Source: Bacteroidota bacterium
GTDB lineage: Bacteria; Bacteroidota; Bacteroidia; Chitinophagales; Chitinophagaceae
Assembly (NCBI GenBank): GCA_947476825.1
Contig: CANJRV010000011.1
Span: 1 to 46,528 of the forward strand
DNA: 46,528 nt
Direction: 5' to 3'
Each line of letters starts with the position of its first letter. Position 1 is the stretch's first letter. This document shows positions 35,706 through 44,949 of the stretch, piece by piece. The notes below the pieces were generated by a model. That model was not told the DNA's origin and made no database searches. It saw only the letters and a program-made list of their open reading frames with translations. The translations under genes and the position numbers were made by a program.

Positions 35706-36482
35706 CTACCAACTTCCACCCGAACCGCCACCGCCAAAACTTCCACCACCAAAACCGCCAAATCCTCCACTATCAGAGGAACTGCTGCTACCACCAAATC
35801 CGCCTCCGCTATTCAACAAGGAACTTAAAAGAAATCCTGTGCCCATACTTAATCCACCGCCACCGCCTCGTCTATTATTTCTTAGTATATAAAATACGAT
35901 GACGATAATGAGGAGTATTAATTTCCAAAGTTTAAATCCGCCTTTCTTTTTAGGAGCATATTGATCTGAATTGTATTCTCCTTTCGCCAATGACATTAAA
36001 GCATCTGTGCCTTTGTCCAAGCCTTCATAAAATTTATTTTCTTTGAAGTAAGGATACATCTCATTCTCTCTTATTTGTTTTGTTGCTAAATCAGGAATGG
36101 CACCTTGTAAGCCATAACCAGGTGCAATAAATAATTGTCGAACACCTGGTCCTCCTAAGGGTTTTAATAATATCACAATACCATTATCTTGATCTTTTTG
36201 TCCGACTCCCCATTTTTGCCCTAATTCTGTTGCGTATTGAAACGGTTCCATGCCTTGTAAATCATCTACAATTACAATAACAATTTGATTGGACGTTTGA
36301 TTGGCAAATGTTTCTAATTTTCTTTCTAATTGTTCTTCTTCGTTGTTGGTAAGAATGCCTGAGCTTGATAAATTATTGACTAATCTATTCGGACTTGGGC
36401 GTTCAGGAATTAAAGCGGCTTGCCCGAAGACATGCAGTGTTAAGAATAATAAGAAAAGGAAACTATATTTTTTCAACTTCAA
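35706..36482 (-). CDS. TPM-domain protein with Gly-rich tail (YgcG-type)
   Basis: Membrane-anchored protein of 258 residues. A signal peptide or anchor lies at about 1-21. The TPM domain (about 35-170) contains NQTSNQIVIVIVDDLQ, GIVILLKPLGGPGVRQLFIAPGYGLQG and a short acidic pattern typical of the family. A transmembrane helix lies near 187-203. The C-terminal 50 residues are almost only Gly and Ser with a few Phe, ending GSGGSW. The start is a TTG at 36482. It is third in a lemA-TPM-TPM operon, a recurrent arrangement. TPM proteins have been linked to photosystem or stress functions in other groups, but the role here is unknown. Confidence 0.88.
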   Translation of the reverse strand: MKLKKYSFLFLLFLTLHVFGQAALIPERPSPNRLVNNLSSSGILTNNEEEQLERKLETFANQTSNQIVIVIVDDLQGMEPFQYATELGQKWGVGQKDQDNGIVILLKPLGGPGVRQLFIAPGYGLQGAIPDLATKQIRENEMYPYFKENKFYEGLDKGTDALMSLAKGEYNSDQYAPKKKGGFKLWKLILLIIVIVFYILRNNRRGGGGGLSMGTGFLLSSLLNSGGGFGGSSSSSDSGGFGGFGGGSFGGGGSGGSW

Positions 36483-36501
36483 TGGGTATTTAATTTATAC
36501 T

Positions 36502-36945
36502 TTATTCGTTCTTTCCAAAACTGATGTCATTGCTCAACTCATTGGTATCATTACTTTGTAAAGGGAAATGGGATTTTAATTTTTCTCCTGCCATTTCTAT
36601 TCCTTTTTGTAATCCTTCTGTAAATTCTTGTTTCTTGAAATGACGCAACATGGTATCCCGTATTTCATCCCAAAAATTAGTGGGTACTTTTTCATGAATT
36701 CCTTTGTCGCCGAGTATTGCAAATTTTTGGTCTTCAATAGATAAATAAAATAACACACCATTTCGTAATGCAGTTTCATGCATCTTCATGCTTTTGAAAA
36801 AATCAGCAGCAATATCTAGCACCTCACCTTTACATTTTTTATCAATATGCACACGAATCTCACCTGATGTATTTTTTTCAGCATCAGCAATTGCTTGCAC
36901 TATGATTTTTTGTTGCGCGGTAGAAAAGAAATTTTTGATATGCAT
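36502..36945 (-). CDS. TPM-domain protein, short form
   Basis: Protein of about 147 residues, mostly one TPM domain: KNTSGEIRVHIDKKCKGEVLD near residue 24, NGVLFYLSIEDQKFAILGDKGIHEKVP near 62, and a C-terminal segment, QEFTEGLQKGIEMAGEKLKSHFP. No signal peptide or transmembrane helix is seen, so it is probably cytosolic or peripheral. The start is the ATG at 36945; a TTG two codons upstream is the alternative. It is second in the lemA-TPM-TPM operon, with 19 bases to the next gene. Confidence 0.87.
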   Translation of the reverse strand: MHIKNFFSTAQQKIIVQAIADAEKNTSGEIRVHIDKKCKGEVLDIAADFFKSMKMHETALRNGVLFYLSIEDQKFAILGDKGIHEKVPTNFWDEIRDTMLRHFKKQEFTEGLQKGIEMAGEKLKSHFPLQSNDTNELSNDISFGKNE

Positions 36946-37029
36946 GTACAAGAAATAAAAATGCTAAGAAGAATCATTAACGGAAAAAAGAATCATTCTA
37001 AAAAGCACCGTGAATGAAGGGTTCGTGTT

Positions 37030-37635
37030 CTAATTAGCTTCTTTCATTTTTTTAATGTCTGGCGCATCTTCTGCACCAGCTTGTGCTTCAAAATAGGCTC
37101 GTTTATTGAATCCGAATATTCTTGCCCAGATATTTTTTGGAAAGCGACGAATATAGGTATTGAAATTTTGTGCTACATCGTTAAATCTAATTCTTTCCGT
37201 AGAGATCCTATTTTCCATTCCTTCATATTGTGTTTGAAAATCTCGGAAAGCTTGTACTGCTTGTAAATTTGGGTAGTTTTCTGCAACTGCCATCAAGCGA
37301 CCTAATGAAGAACCGAAAGCATTCTGAGCTTTTTCAAATTCGGCAATTTTTTCTGGAGTAAGGTTATTCGCATCGATTTGAATTCTGGTTGCCTTACTAC
37401 GTGCTTCCATCACATCTGTTAATGTACTTTTTTCAAAATCAGCTGCGCTTTGTACTATTTCAAATAAATTTTTTGTTTTGTCCATACGAGCTTGATAAGC
37501 TACACCAACTTGTTTCCATTGAGCTGTTACGCCTTCGTCCATTGTAACCATTGAATTGTAAGATCCACATCCATTGAATACAGATACCAATAGGATGAAT
37601 CCGATAATCCCTAAAATAATTGTGCCTTTTTTCAT
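37030..37635 (-). CDS. lemA: LemA family protein
   Basis: Membrane-anchored coiled-coil protein of 201 residues. One N-terminal hydrophobic helix (about 4-22) precedes the LemA helical core: YNSMVTMDEGVTAQWKQVGVAYQ near residue 26, a long helical stretch, LMAVAENYPNLQA near 115, and RIRFNDVAQNFNTYIRRFP near 147. The cysteine in FNGCGSY resembles a lipoprotein site, so lipid anchoring is possible. It is the first gene of the operon with two TPM-domain genes downstream on the minus strand. The function of LemA proteins is not established. Confidence 0.94.
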   Translation of the reverse strand: MKKGTIILGIIGFILLVSVFNGCGSYNSMVTMDEGVTAQWKQVGVAYQARMDKTKNLFEIVQSAADFEKSTLTDVMEARSKATRIQIDANNLTPEKIAEFEKAQNAFGSSLGRLMAVAENYPNLQAVQAFRDFQTQYEGMENRISTERIRFNDVAQNFNTYIRRFPKNIWARIFGFNKRAYFEAQAGAEDAPDIKKMKEAN

Positions 37636-37951
37636 TGTTCTAAGTTTGTTTTAAAAATTAAAAGTAGTTCCTTTTTATGAATCGGAAAGTAATTTATTGA
37701 AGAAAGAAGTATAAAATCGTCCTCTAGTTTTGAATAGGATCCAATATGGTATTACCTATACTTATTGTATCTGATTGGGACATCCTTATGCAAGTAAAAA
37801 AATGAAATTGCGAGAAATCTCCATTATCTCCAATTCTTTCCAGTTTTTACATGAAATATTTTTTTTCAAACTGAAAAAGAAAATGAAATAAAAGTTATTA
37901 AATATAAAAAACTTATAATACTTTTGAGCCATAAACAATTAAAAAATATAT
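37636..37951. other. Divergent intergenic region (lemA and OMP genes)
   Basis: AT-rich 316-base region with the -7 element for the outer-membrane protein gene at 37919-37926. I see no gene, strong hairpin or convincing promoter for the lemA operon. Confidence 0.6.
37919..37926 (+). promoter_or_regulatory. -7 element of the outer-membrane protein gene
   Basis: TACTTTTG is an exact TAnnTTTG match, 25 bases before the ATG. The -33 region lacks TTTG. Confidence 0.5.
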
Positions 37952-38671
37952 ATGAAAAAAGTAATTATCCTTTCATTAGCATTGGTTTCCGTATTATCAG
38001 TAGATGCTCAGAGAAAAAGAACAAGAACTGCAACTTCTCAAGGAAATGTAGTTGTAAGAACAGGTTTAGGTATTAATCATGTAAAGGTTGATCCAGATTT
38101 AGATCCAGTTTATAAATCAACTACAATTGATTTCAATCCTTCCGTTGGTTTTATGGCTATCGACAATTTGGAATTAGGTCTTGATTTTGGTATATCTAAC
38201 ACTACTAGCGAAGATGTATTCACGCAATCTCCAGTGATTTCAAAAACAAATACAAAAGCTACGGACGTTAACTTTGGTGTTTATGTTCAAAAATATTTCC
38301 CATTAAACAATTGGTTCGCTTTTACTACACAAGCTAACCTTGGTCTTTCAACTGGAACTTACAATACAGATGACGTATTAGGTTCTATTACTTCACCAGA
38401 TAAAATGAACAGCGGAAACCGTAATGGCGTTGGTGGTTCAGTTTCTTTTGGATTTGCTTTCACACCGTATAATGCTTTTTCATTGTTTGCGCACATAGCT
38501 AGTCTTGGGGTAAACAATATGAAAAACGATCCAGATGGTGTAAATGATATTACAAATACAACTAATGTTGGATTTAATGTAATTGGCAATACAAACATGA
38601 ATCAAAGTGTAACTACTCCATTAACTTTTGGATGTGCTTGGTATTTCGGTCGTGGTCTTTGGAAAAAATAA
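37952..38671 (+). CDS. Outer-membrane beta-barrel protein
   Basis: Exported protein of 239 residues with a signal peptide (about 1-19, ending VDAQ). The rest alternates polar and hydrophobic residues in short beta strands: FNPSVGFMAIDNLELGLDFG, FGVYVQKYFPLNNWFAFTTQ and SVSFGFAFTPYNAFSLFAHIASLG. It ends in an aromatic-rich last strand (FGCAWYFGRGLWKK). This is the porin-like or OmpW/OmpA-like small beta-barrel type common in Bacteroidota. The ligand is unknown. Many residues are acidic or Thr in the loops. It is a single gene with its own -7 element and a strong terminator. Confidence 0.82.
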   Translation: MKKVIILSLALVSVLSVDAQRKRTRTATSQGNVVVRTGLGINHVKVDPDLDPVYKSTTIDFNPSVGFMAIDNLELGLDFGISNTTSEDVFTQSPVISKTNTKATDVNFGVYVQKYFPLNNWFAFTTQANLGLSTGTYNTDDVLGSITSPDKMNSGNRNGVGGSVSFGFAFTPYNAFSLFAHIASLGVNNMKNDPDGVNDITNTTNVGFNVIGNTNMNQSVTTPLTFGCAWYFGRGLWKK

Positions 38672-38690
38672 TTTATTCTTAAATAGTAAA

Positions 38691-38723
38691 AAATCCCGCT
38701 TTAGATAAAGCGGGATTTTTTTT
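38691..38723 (+). terminator. Rho-independent terminator after the outer-membrane protein gene
   Basis: AATCCCGCTTTA pairs with TAAAGCGGGATT, followed by a T run to 38723. With A runs on the other side it could act in both directions. Confidence 0.92.
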
Positions 38724-38903
38724 ATGTAGATATTTGTAATGAATCTCTTTTTTTCAAAATGAGCCTATCTATTGTTTGTTTTCCATACGGTCACAATTAA
38801 AAATAAATTGAATGGCTAGGTATCTTTACTAACAAATAGTCTGTTAGCAATGCTTATAAAATTGTTGGGAATAAAATCTTATAGGAATGAGATGGTGATG
38901 GGG

Positions 38904-39278
38904 TTAATAGAAATCAATTAGTGAAGCAATATAACTGTCGTCCCATCCTTCACAAATATCGATGTATTCTTCATCCGGAATATTCGTATGTTTGAGTTCC
39001 AATGAAGTTCCTTGTTTATGCTCATGCAATTTAATGGTCACGATCGAAGGTTCAACTTGTTCTCCAAAATACCATTCTTGCACTATTTTTTTTCCTTCTT
39101 CAAATTCAAGATTGCGACCAATAATACTATCACCCCAAAGTGAGAATTCAGAATTTGGTTCAGTACTCATGACAGCAGGTTCTCCTGTCCACAATTGAAT
39201 TGTAGCTGGATTAGTCAATGCCAAATACACTTCATCAGGTGGGGCAGGAAGGATGTAATATTTTTTAAAGTCTTTCAT
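38904..39278 (-). CDS. SRPBCC/AHSA1-type START-like domain protein
   Basis: Cytosolic protein of 124 residues with the START-like helix-grip fold of the SRPBCC superfamily. Seen: YYILPAPPDEVYLALTNPATIQLWTGEPA at the N-terminus, FSLWGDSIIGRNLEFEEGKKIVQEWYFGEQ in the middle and GTSLELKHTNIPDEEY followed by a Trp-containing C-terminal helix, as in AHSA1-like proteins. Such proteins bind hydrophobic ligands or Hsp90-type partners, but nothing here fixes the role. It is a single gene, convergent with the outer-membrane protein gene. Confidence 0.85.
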   Translation of the reverse strand: MKDFKKYYILPAPPDEVYLALTNPATIQLWTGEPAVMSTEPNSEFSLWGDSIIGRNLEFEEGKKIVQEWYFGEQVEPSIVTIKLHEHKQGTSLELKHTNIPDEEYIDICEGWDDSYIASLIDFY

Positions 39279-39380
39279 GGTTTAAAAAGGTTACTTTGGT
39301 ATATGTTTTGAATAAAAATAAATGCTAAGGGATTTTTGCTTTAATCTTTCTTTTATATAGAAAACGAATACTATCGTAAA

Positions 39381-39419
39381 TAAAAATCCCATCGAAGGTT
39401 TGAGGCCAATGATGGGATT
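39381..39419 (-). terminator. Terminator after the small DUF5679-like gene
   Basis: Stem AATCCCATC (39385-39393) with GATGGGATT (39411-39419). Read on the minus strand the hairpin is followed by TTTTA. It lies 20 bases after the end of the gene at 39440-39646. Confidence 0.8.
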
Positions 39420-39439
39420 GTTGGTTTACTATAGGTGGA

Positions 39440-39646
39440 TTACCAACCTTGTTTGGTTGCTACGCCATCTTTCACAGCTTCTAACGCACGAGCTTCTCCT
39501 AGCATAGTCGTCATCTTATTTCCTTTGCCATCATGACCTTGAGCCATATAGCCACCACGTGATGTTTTAGAAATGACAGCTTCTTGCATTGGTACATTTT
39601 TTTCTTTTGTTTTCATGCAATATGCGGTTAACATGTTTTTAGACAT
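39440..39646 (-). CDS. Small conserved protein (DUF5679-like)
   Basis: Protein of 68 residues beginning MSKNMLTAYCMKTKEKNVPM, followed by ISKTSRGGYMAQGHDGKGNKMTTML. The YCMKTKEK start and the GGYMAQG segment resemble short DUF5679-type proteins of Bacteroidota. The family usually has a zinc-finger-like pair of CxxC motifs, but only one Cys is present here, so a zinc site is not formed in the usual way. It has its own terminator on the 3' side and stands alone, so it is likely a real monocistronic gene. The function is unknown. Confidence 0.7.
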   Translation of the reverse strand: MSKNMLTAYCMKTKEKNVPMQEAVISKTSRGGYMAQGHDGKGNKMTTMLGEARALEAVKDGVATKQGW

Positions 39647-39790
39647 AAAAAATAATTTTAAGGGTTAATAAATGAATTAATAAGACAAGAATATGGAATA
39701 AATCTTATAAAGCGGCTTTTACATATCCACTATGTGTTAATATGTAGGAAGGCTAAACAGGAGACACAAAGATTTGGAGAGAGTTATGGC

Positions 39791-39823
39791 ATAAAAAAGC
39801 CATTACTTTTTTACGGTAATGGC
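39791..39823 (-). terminator. Terminator after the DUF1761 gene
   Basis: GCCATTAC (39799-39806) pairs with GTAATGGC (39816-39823). On the minus strand the hairpin is followed by TTTTTTAT. It lies 22 bases beyond the DUF1761 stop. Confidence 0.88.
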
Positions 39824-39844
39824 GTTATCAAAAAGGAAATAAGA

Positions 39845-40354
39845 TTAAGCAAACTGGCAAATCGCACCACCTAGAAGCATTAGGCTTATTATCCAATAGC
39901 CTGAATGAATCATAATATATTTGAATCCGCGTCTTTCGAATATAGCGCATGTGCCGATAAATGGTAATGCCATAAAAATAGCAGCAATGGTGCCATGTAA
40001 CATACCGTGCTTAAATGTTCTGAATTCGTGGCCATATTTAGCAATACCATCATTTAAAAATGCAGTTGCACTTTCTTTGGTAGCGTCAACCATTAATTGT
40101 CCTTGAAGCATAGAAACGAAACCCATTTGATGTATTACAACAGAATACATGATAAAGGAAAGCATCACACTAAATAAGTAGGCAATACCAATGGTTAGAG
40201 TCATGTTTCCTGATTTTGCTTTTTCTTCAGTCATGCCGCTTGCTGCCATCCAAGCGTTGCCAAAAAGTGCTTTGCTGTACCAAATCATACCAAGTATAAG
40301 TGGTATTAGTGCAAATGCAAACACTAATAAAAAATTGATGTGTAGTTGTTCCAT
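39845..40354 (-). CDS. DUF1761 family membrane protein
   Basis: Inner-membrane protein of 169 residues with four hydrophobic helices. The DUF1761 pattern is visible: LIPLILGMIWYSKALFGNAWMAASGM near the N-terminus, with the conserved WYSxxLFGxxW, and then the HGMLHGTIAAIFMALPF segment near residue 118. The end, SGYWIISLMLLGGAICQF, is also typical. Function unknown. It is a single gene with a CAAATTTA-type -7 element upstream (40403-40410) and a strong terminator downstream. Confidence 0.88.
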   Translation of the reverse strand: MEQLHINFLLVFAFALIPLILGMIWYSKALFGNAWMAASGMTEEKAKSGNMTLTIGIAYLFSVMLSFIMYSVVIHQMGFVSMLQGQLMVDATKESATAFLNDGIAKYGHEFRTFKHGMLHGTIAAIFMALPFIGTCAIFERRGFKYIMIHSGYWIISLMLLGGAICQFA

Positions 40355-40402
40355 AGTTTAAATATTTTTCAAAAGGTAAAAAGTTTTTTTGAAAAGAGGT
40401 AT

Positions 40403-40410
40403 CAAATTTA
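40403..40410 (-). promoter_or_regulatory. Possible -7 element of the DUF1761 gene
   Basis: TAAATTTG on the minus strand matches TAnnTTTG. It lies 48 bases before the ATG. No -33 element at the normal distance. Confidence 0.4.
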
Positions 40411-40460
40411 CTTTTTTACAAGGTAATCGAAAGCCATTCTATTGCAATTTACTCAGCTTG

Positions 40461-40496
40461 TATATAAAAAATGGCGACTTTTTTAGTCGCCATTTT
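40461..40496 (-). terminator. Rho-independent terminator after metK
   Basis: Perfect 12-bp stem (40468-40479 with 40485-40496) with a loop of five T, starting 5 bases beyond the metK stop. On the minus strand it is followed by a T run. Confidence 0.93.
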
Positions 40497-40500
40497 CGTT

Positions 40501-41781
40501 TTATTTTAATCCAAATGCCTTTTGGACTTGTGCTACGTAATCTAATTTCTCCCAAGTGAATAATTCGACTGTTACTTTTTTCTCGTTCTTTTTTCCTTTA
40601 TTATAAACTTTAGTAACCGTTTCATTCTTGCGCCCCATATGGCCATAGCTCGCGGTTTCAGCGTAAATTGGATTGCGAAGTTTAAGTCTTTGCTCAATTG
40701 CATAAGGACGCATATCAAATATTTTTTCTATTTGTCGCGCGATCTCACCATCGTTTTGTTTCACTTTAGACGTGCCATAGGTATTGATAAATAAACCACA
40801 AGGTTTAGCCACACCAATAGCATACGAAACTTGTACTAGTACCTCATCGCATAATCCAGCAGCAACCATATTTTTTGCAATGTGACGAGTGGCATATGCA
40901 GCACTACGATCTACTTTACTAGGATCTTTACCGCTAAATGCGCCACCACCATGTGCACCTTTTCCTCCATAAGTATCAACAATAATTTTGCGGCCAGTTA
41001 AACCTGTATCTCCATGTGGTCCGCCGATTACAAACTTACCAGTAGGGTTGATATGATACGTAATTTCATTATTGAATAACTTTTGCAGCTTAGGAGTCAA
41101 TTGTTTTTTTACTCGAGGAATAATAATTTCTATGATATCCTTTTTTATTTTAGCCAACATCTTTGCGTCTTTGTCGAAATCATCATGTTGCGTAGATACT
41201 ACAATGGTGTCAATACGCACTGGATTATTGTTGTCATCATATTCAATGGTGACTTGACTTTTCGCATCCGGACGTAGATAAGTTAATTCTTTTCCTTTAC
41301 GTCTAGTGATGGATAATTCTTTCAAAATTTTATGTGCAAGATCAAGTGCTAGGGGCATGTAGTTTTCCGTTTCGCGAGTGGCATAACCAAACATCATTCC
41401 TTGATCACCAGCGCCTTGTGCATTTGCTTTGGTTTCAAAACTTTCTTTTTTAGTGCTGCGATCTACGCCACGATTGATATCATCGCTTTGTTCATGAATT
41501 GCTGAAAAGATACCACATGAATTTGCTTCAAACATATATTCCGCTTTGGTATATCCAATTTCGCGAATTACTTGACGAGCAATTTCTTGTACATCTAAAT
41601 AAGCTTCAGATTTTACTTCACCAGCCAATACAACTTGTCCTGTAGTTACTAGGGTTTCACAAGCAACTTTGGAATTAGGGTCATACGCTAAAAAATTATC
41701 TATTAAGGCATCCGAAATTTGATCGGCTACTTTGTCTGGGTGTCCTTCTGATACAGATTCAGATGTAAATAAATACGGCAT
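40501..41781 (-). CDS. metK: S-adenosylmethionine synthetase
   Basis: Makes S-adenosylmethionine from methionine and ATP in the cytosol; about 426 residues from the chosen ATG. Seen: the N-terminal [24 protein letters not shown] with the catalytic His and the metal Asp, the first family signature [12 protein letters not shown] near residue 125 and the second, P-loop-like, [10 protein letters not shown] near 283, with K/R residues of the tripolyphosphate site around it. The start is the ATG at 41781; an ATG-less extension to 41817 encodes an atypical leader. The promoter-to-start distance is only about 33 bases, so there is no room for a SAM riboswitch in the transcript. A strong terminator follows. 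Confidence 0.97.
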   Translation of the reverse strand: MPYLFTSESVSEGHPDKVADQISDALIDNFLAYDPNSKVACETLVTTGQVVLAGEVKSEAYLDVQEIARQVIREIGYTKAEYMFEANSCGIFSAIHEQSDDINRGVDRSTKKESFETKANAQGAGDQGMMFGYATRETENYMPLALDLAHKILKELSITRRKGKELTYLRPDAKSQVTIEYDDNNNPVRIDTIVVSTQHDDFDKDAKMLAKIKKDIIEIIIPRVKKQLTPKLQKLFNNEITYHINPTGKFVIGGPHGDTGLTGRKIIVDTYGGKGAHGGGAFSGKDPSKVDRSAAYATRHIAKNMVAAGLCDEVLVQVSYAIGVAKPCGLFINTYGTSKVKQNDGEIARQIEKIFDMRPYAIEQRLKLRNPIYAETASYGHMGRKNETVTKVYNKGKKNEKKVTVELFTWEKLDYVAQVQKAFGLK

Positions 41782-41814
41782 AATTTTTTTTAAGGGTTTA
41801 AATAAAAAGTGTTG

Positions 41815-41822
41815 CAAATGTA
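41815..41822 (-). promoter_or_regulatory. -7 element of the metK promoter
   Basis: TACATTTG on the minus strand, an exact TAnnTTTG match, 33 bases before the metK ATG at 41781. It supports that start. Confidence 0.5.
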
Positions 41823-41869
41823 CTATAAGAAATCATTTATAGAAATCTAGAGGCAATTATTTAAAAGGT

Positions 41870-41970
41870 AGGCATAAGTCGTAAGGCGTAAGGCATAAGT
41901 CGTAAGGGGTAATGCATTAGTCGTGAGGGGTAATGCATTAGTCGTGAGGGATAAGTCGTAAGGCGCAAGG
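41870..41970. repeat. About 4.8 tandem copies of a 21-bp repeat (core AGGCATAAGTCGTAAG)
   Basis: Units at 41870-41890, 41891-41911 and 41912-41932 are 21 bases each; a fourth is shortened (41933-41950) and a fifth is partial. The first two share the exact 16-mer found again at 28217-28232. The array lies between the clpB stop and the metK promoter. Confidence 0.9.
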
Positions 41971-41988
41971 CGATGGTCTTATACTGAC

Positions 41989-44613
41989 TTAAGTATTAGG
42001 ATTTGATGGGGCAGATTCATTTCTTATCACTATCGTACTATCAAACACATCTACGGTTACTTCTTTTTCTTTATCAATTTCACCAGCAATAATTTTTTTG
42101 CTGAGCAGATTAATAATTTCTTTTTGTATCACTCTTTTCAACGGACGGGCACCATATTGAGAATCGATGCCATTTTCGACCAAGTAATCTATTGCATAAT
42201 CTGTAAAGTGTAAATTAATATTTTGTTCTTTGAGCAATTTGCTTAATTGGCGTAATTGGATGGTAATGATTTCTTTTATCTCCGCTTTCATCAATGGTTT
42301 GAACATGATGATTTCATCGATGCGATTCAAAAATTCAGGGCGCATGTTTTGACGTAAAAGAGTCATCACTTCAAGCTTCGTTTTTTCAGTGATCGCATCC
42401 ACATTCTTTTCGGTCACCTTTTCGAAATTATCTTGAATGATATGACTTCCCATATTGGAGGTCATGATGATAATGGTATTTTTAAAATTCACCACTCGAC
42501 CTTTATTGTCTGTTAGTCGACCATCATCCAATACCTGCAACATCACATTAAATACATCTGGATGTGCTTTTTCAATTTCATCTAAAAGTACTACACTATA
42601 TGGCTTACGTCGAACAGCTTCCGTAAGTTGTCCGCCTTCATCATAGCCAACATAACCTGGAGGCGCACCAACCAAACGACTCACACTATGCTTCTCTTGG
42701 TACTCGCTCATGTCTATTCTGGTCATCATGCTTTCATCATCAAATAGAAATTCGGCAAGTGCTTTTGCTAATTCCGTTTTACCCACACCAGTTGTACCTA
42801 AAAAAATAAAAGACCCAATTGGTTTACGTGCATCTTGCAAACCTGCTCTGCTACGACGGATGGCATCTGATACTGCTGTAATCGCTTCCTCTTGTCCAAT
42901 TACTCTTTCATGTAAATGGGCTTCTAGTTGCAATAATTTTTCCTTTTCCGATTGCAACATTCTTGAAATTGGAATGCCAGTCATTTTCGCAATATTGGTT
43001 GCAATGTCTTCGGCATCCACTTCTTCTTTGAGTAATCTTTTATGTTGAAAGGTATCTGTTTCTAATTCTTTTACTTTTGATTGTAATAAGTTTTCTTGGT
43101 CTTTTATTTTACCATATCGAAGTTCAGCAACCTTTCCAAAATCACCATTTCTTTCGGCTTGATCCGCTTCGAGTTTAAGGTGTTCTATATTTGTTTTAAT
43201 ATTTTGAATCGCATCAATACCTTCTTTCTCATGTTGCCATCTAATTTTAAAAGCATCTCTTTGTTCCGAAATATCTGCAATTTCTTTAGACAGTTCTTTT
43301 ATTTTCTTTTCATCTTTTTCTCGCTTGATGGCTTCTCGTTCGATTTCTAATTGGCGTAATTTTCTTTCCAACTCATCTAATTCTTCCGGCATCGAATTCA
43401 TTTCTAATTTTAATTTCGATGCACTTTCATCCATTAAATCTATTGCTTTATCTGGCAAAAATCTATCCGTAATATATCGACTAGAAAGCTCGACCGCAGC
43501 AATGATAGCCTCGTCTTTGATTTGTATGTGGTGATAGTTTTCGTAACGTTCTTTTAATCCACGAAGTATAGAGATAGCATCGTCGATACTTGGTTCGTCT
43601 ATCATTACTTTTTGAAAACGACGTTCAAGTGCTTTGTCTTTTTCGAAATATTTTTGATACTCATTTAAAGTGGTCGCACCGATGGCACGTAATTCGCCAC
43701 GAGCCAATGCAGGCTTAAGAATATTAGCTGCATCCATCGCACTATCGCCTCCGCCACCAGCACCAACTAGCGTATGGATTTCATCTATAAATAAAATGAT
43801 TTCCCCATTCGAATCGGTTACTTCTTTGATTACACTTTTGAGACGCTCTTCAAATTCACCTTTGAATTTAGCACCAGCAATCAACTGCCCCATATCGAGA
43901 GCGTAAATGATTTTGCTTTTTAAATTTTCTGGAATATCACCATCAATAATTCGATGTGCTAAACCTTCTACGATGGCTGTTTTACCAACACCCGGTTCAC
44001 CCACCAGAATAGGATTGTTTTTTGTACGTCGTGAAAGGATATGTAATGTTCTACGTATTTCTTCATCTCTACCAATGACAGGATCTAATTTGCCAGCGGC
44101 TGCTAGTTCGTTTAAGTTCTTCGCATACTTCTTTAAGGATTGAAAATTAGTATCGCTTCCTTGTGAATTAACGGTAGTTCCTTTACGTGATTCTTTAATT
44201 GATTTTTTTAAGTTTTTCTCCGACAAGCCTGCATCTTTTAAAAGATTGGAAACAGCATCATTATTGTTTAAAAGCCCGATTAGCAAATGTTCTAAAGAAA
44301 TAAATTCATCGCCAAATTCTTTTAAATAAGAACCAGCTTTGAGTGCGGTACTGTTTAATTCGCGTGAAATGCCTTGTCCCCCTTCGCTACTCGTGGTTGG
44401 AATTTTGGATAATATGTCTTGTAGTTTTTGTTCAACAAAAGATACATTAACGTCATTTTTTTTCAATAGAAAATCGACCGATTTACTTTCCTCATCCAAC
44501 ATGGCTTGGAGTAAGTGTGCTGTTTCTATTTGTTGGTTTTTAGCGTTGAAAGCAAGTTGCTGTGCTTGCGTTACTGCCTCTTGCGCTTTGATGGTGAAAT
44601 TGTTTATGTTCAT
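41989..44613 (-). CDS. clpB: ATP-dependent disaggregase ClpB
   Basis: Hexameric AAA+ chaperone of 874 residues that works with DnaK to extract proteins from aggregates. Domains in order: N-terminal Clp-N repeats starting [19 protein letters not shown] (1-150), first AAA+ domain with Walker A GEPGVGKT near 208 and Walker B LFIDEIHT near 278, the coiled-coil middle domain (about 400-530) typical of ClpB rather than ClpA/C, second AAA+ domain with Walker A GTTGVGKT near 612 and Walker [17 protein letters not shown] near 680. The start is the ATG at 44613, which gives the usual N-terminus; an upstream extension to 44655 is hydrophobic and atypical. A -7 element is at 44653-44660. I saw no CIRCE operator. 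Confidence 0.97.
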   Translation of the reverse strand: MNINNFTIKAQEAVTQAQQLAFNAKNQQIETAHLLQAMLDEESKSVDFLLKKNDVNVSFVEQKLQDILSKIPTTSSEGGQGISRELNSTALKAGSYLKEFGDEFISLEHLLIGLLNNNDAVSNLLKDAGLSEKNLKKSIKESRKGTTVNSQGSDTNFQSLKKYAKNLNELAAAGKLDPVIGRDEEIRRTLHILSRRTKNNPILVGEPGVGKTAIVEGLAHRIIDGDIPENLKSKIIYALDMGQLIAGAKFKGEFEERLKSVIKEVTDSNGEIILFIDEIHTLVGAGGGGDSAMDAANILKPALARGELRAIGATTLNEYQKYFEKDKALERRFQKVMIDEPSIDDAISILRGLKERYENYHHIQIKDEAIIAAVELSSRYITDRFLPDKAIDLMDESASKLKLEMNSMPEELDELERKLRQLEIEREAIKREKDEKKIKELSKEIADISEQRDAFKIRWQHEKEGIDAIQNIKTNIEHLKLEADQAERNGDFGKVAELRYGKIKDQENLLQSKVKELETDTFQHKRLLKEEVDAEDIATNIAKMTGIPISRMLQSEKEKLLQLEAHLHERVIGQEEAITAVSDAIRRSRAGLQDARKPIGSFIFLGTTGVGKTELAKALAEFLFDDESMMTRIDMSEYQEKHSVSRLVGAPPGYVGYDEGGQLTEAVRRKPYSVVLLDEIEKAHPDVFNVMLQVLDDGRLTDNKGRVVNFKNTIIIMTSNMGSHIIQDNFEKVTEKNVDAITEKTKLEVMTLLRQNMRPEFLNRIDEIIMFKPLMKAEIKEIITIQLRQLSKLLKEQNINLHFTDYAIDYLVENGIDSQYGARPLKRVIQKEIINLLSKKIIAGEIDKEKEVTVDVFDSTIVIRNESAPSNPNT

Positions 44614-44652
44614 TTTTAATGGTATTTGCATTGGAATTAGCAAAGCATAAAC

Positions 44653-44660
44653 CAAACCTA
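44653..44660 (-). promoter_or_regulatory. -7 element of the clpB promoter
   Basis: TAGGTTTG on the minus strand, an exact TAnnTTTG match, 39 bases before the clpB ATG. It lies upstream of the chosen start and supports it. Confidence 0.5.
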
Positions 44661-44800
44661 ATTTTCTACATAAACTGTCATGAATTTTTGATGTAAACTG
44701 ACTGTGTTGCAGGTTTTACGGGGCTTGTATGATAAAATAGCAGATATTTTTTTTTATTAATCGAGGCCAAATCGATTCGGAAAGCATTTTTTTTACAGGG

Positions 44801-44890
44801 GCTTGCATTGCGGCAACGATTGCAGTGGAAATCCTTTTTGTCGGCGCAGCCGCAAAAAGATTGGAACGAAAAGCGTGTGTGCCGCCCTGG
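44801..44890. repeat. Structured hairpin element of a type common in Bacteroidota
   Basis: Outer pairing GCGGCA (44810-44815) with TGCCGC (44880-44885), a central stem AATCCTTTTTG (44830-44840) with CAAAAAGATT (44853-44862, one bulged C) and an inner CGGC-GCA-GCCG hairpin (44842-44852). The flanking text (AGTGGAAATCC ... GATTGGAACG ... AAGCG) resembles an abundant intergenic element I recall from many Bacteroidota genomes. Its function is not established. Confidence 0.65.
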
Positions 44891-44949
44891 CGTAGCATTC
44901 ATTTTTTTTCAAAAAATACGCTACAGTATAGTTCAGTAGCATATATTTT

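Larger units (their letters stand above)
44614..44949. other. Intergenic region upstream of clpB
   Basis: About 340 bases between the end of the EEP-family gene and the start of clpB. It holds the clpB -7 element (44653-44660) and the structured element at 44801-44890. I see no gene; the overlapping short frames at 44678-44902 run through the hairpin. Confidence 0.65.

Noticed and set aside
41782-41869. SAM riboswitch upstream of metK
   Set aside because: The -7 element lies 33 bases before the ATG, which leaves no room for an aptamer, and no known SAM-aptamer pattern is seen.
44678-44902. Two overlapping minus-strand frames upstream of clpB
   Set aside because: They run through the hairpin element and have no protein-like composition.
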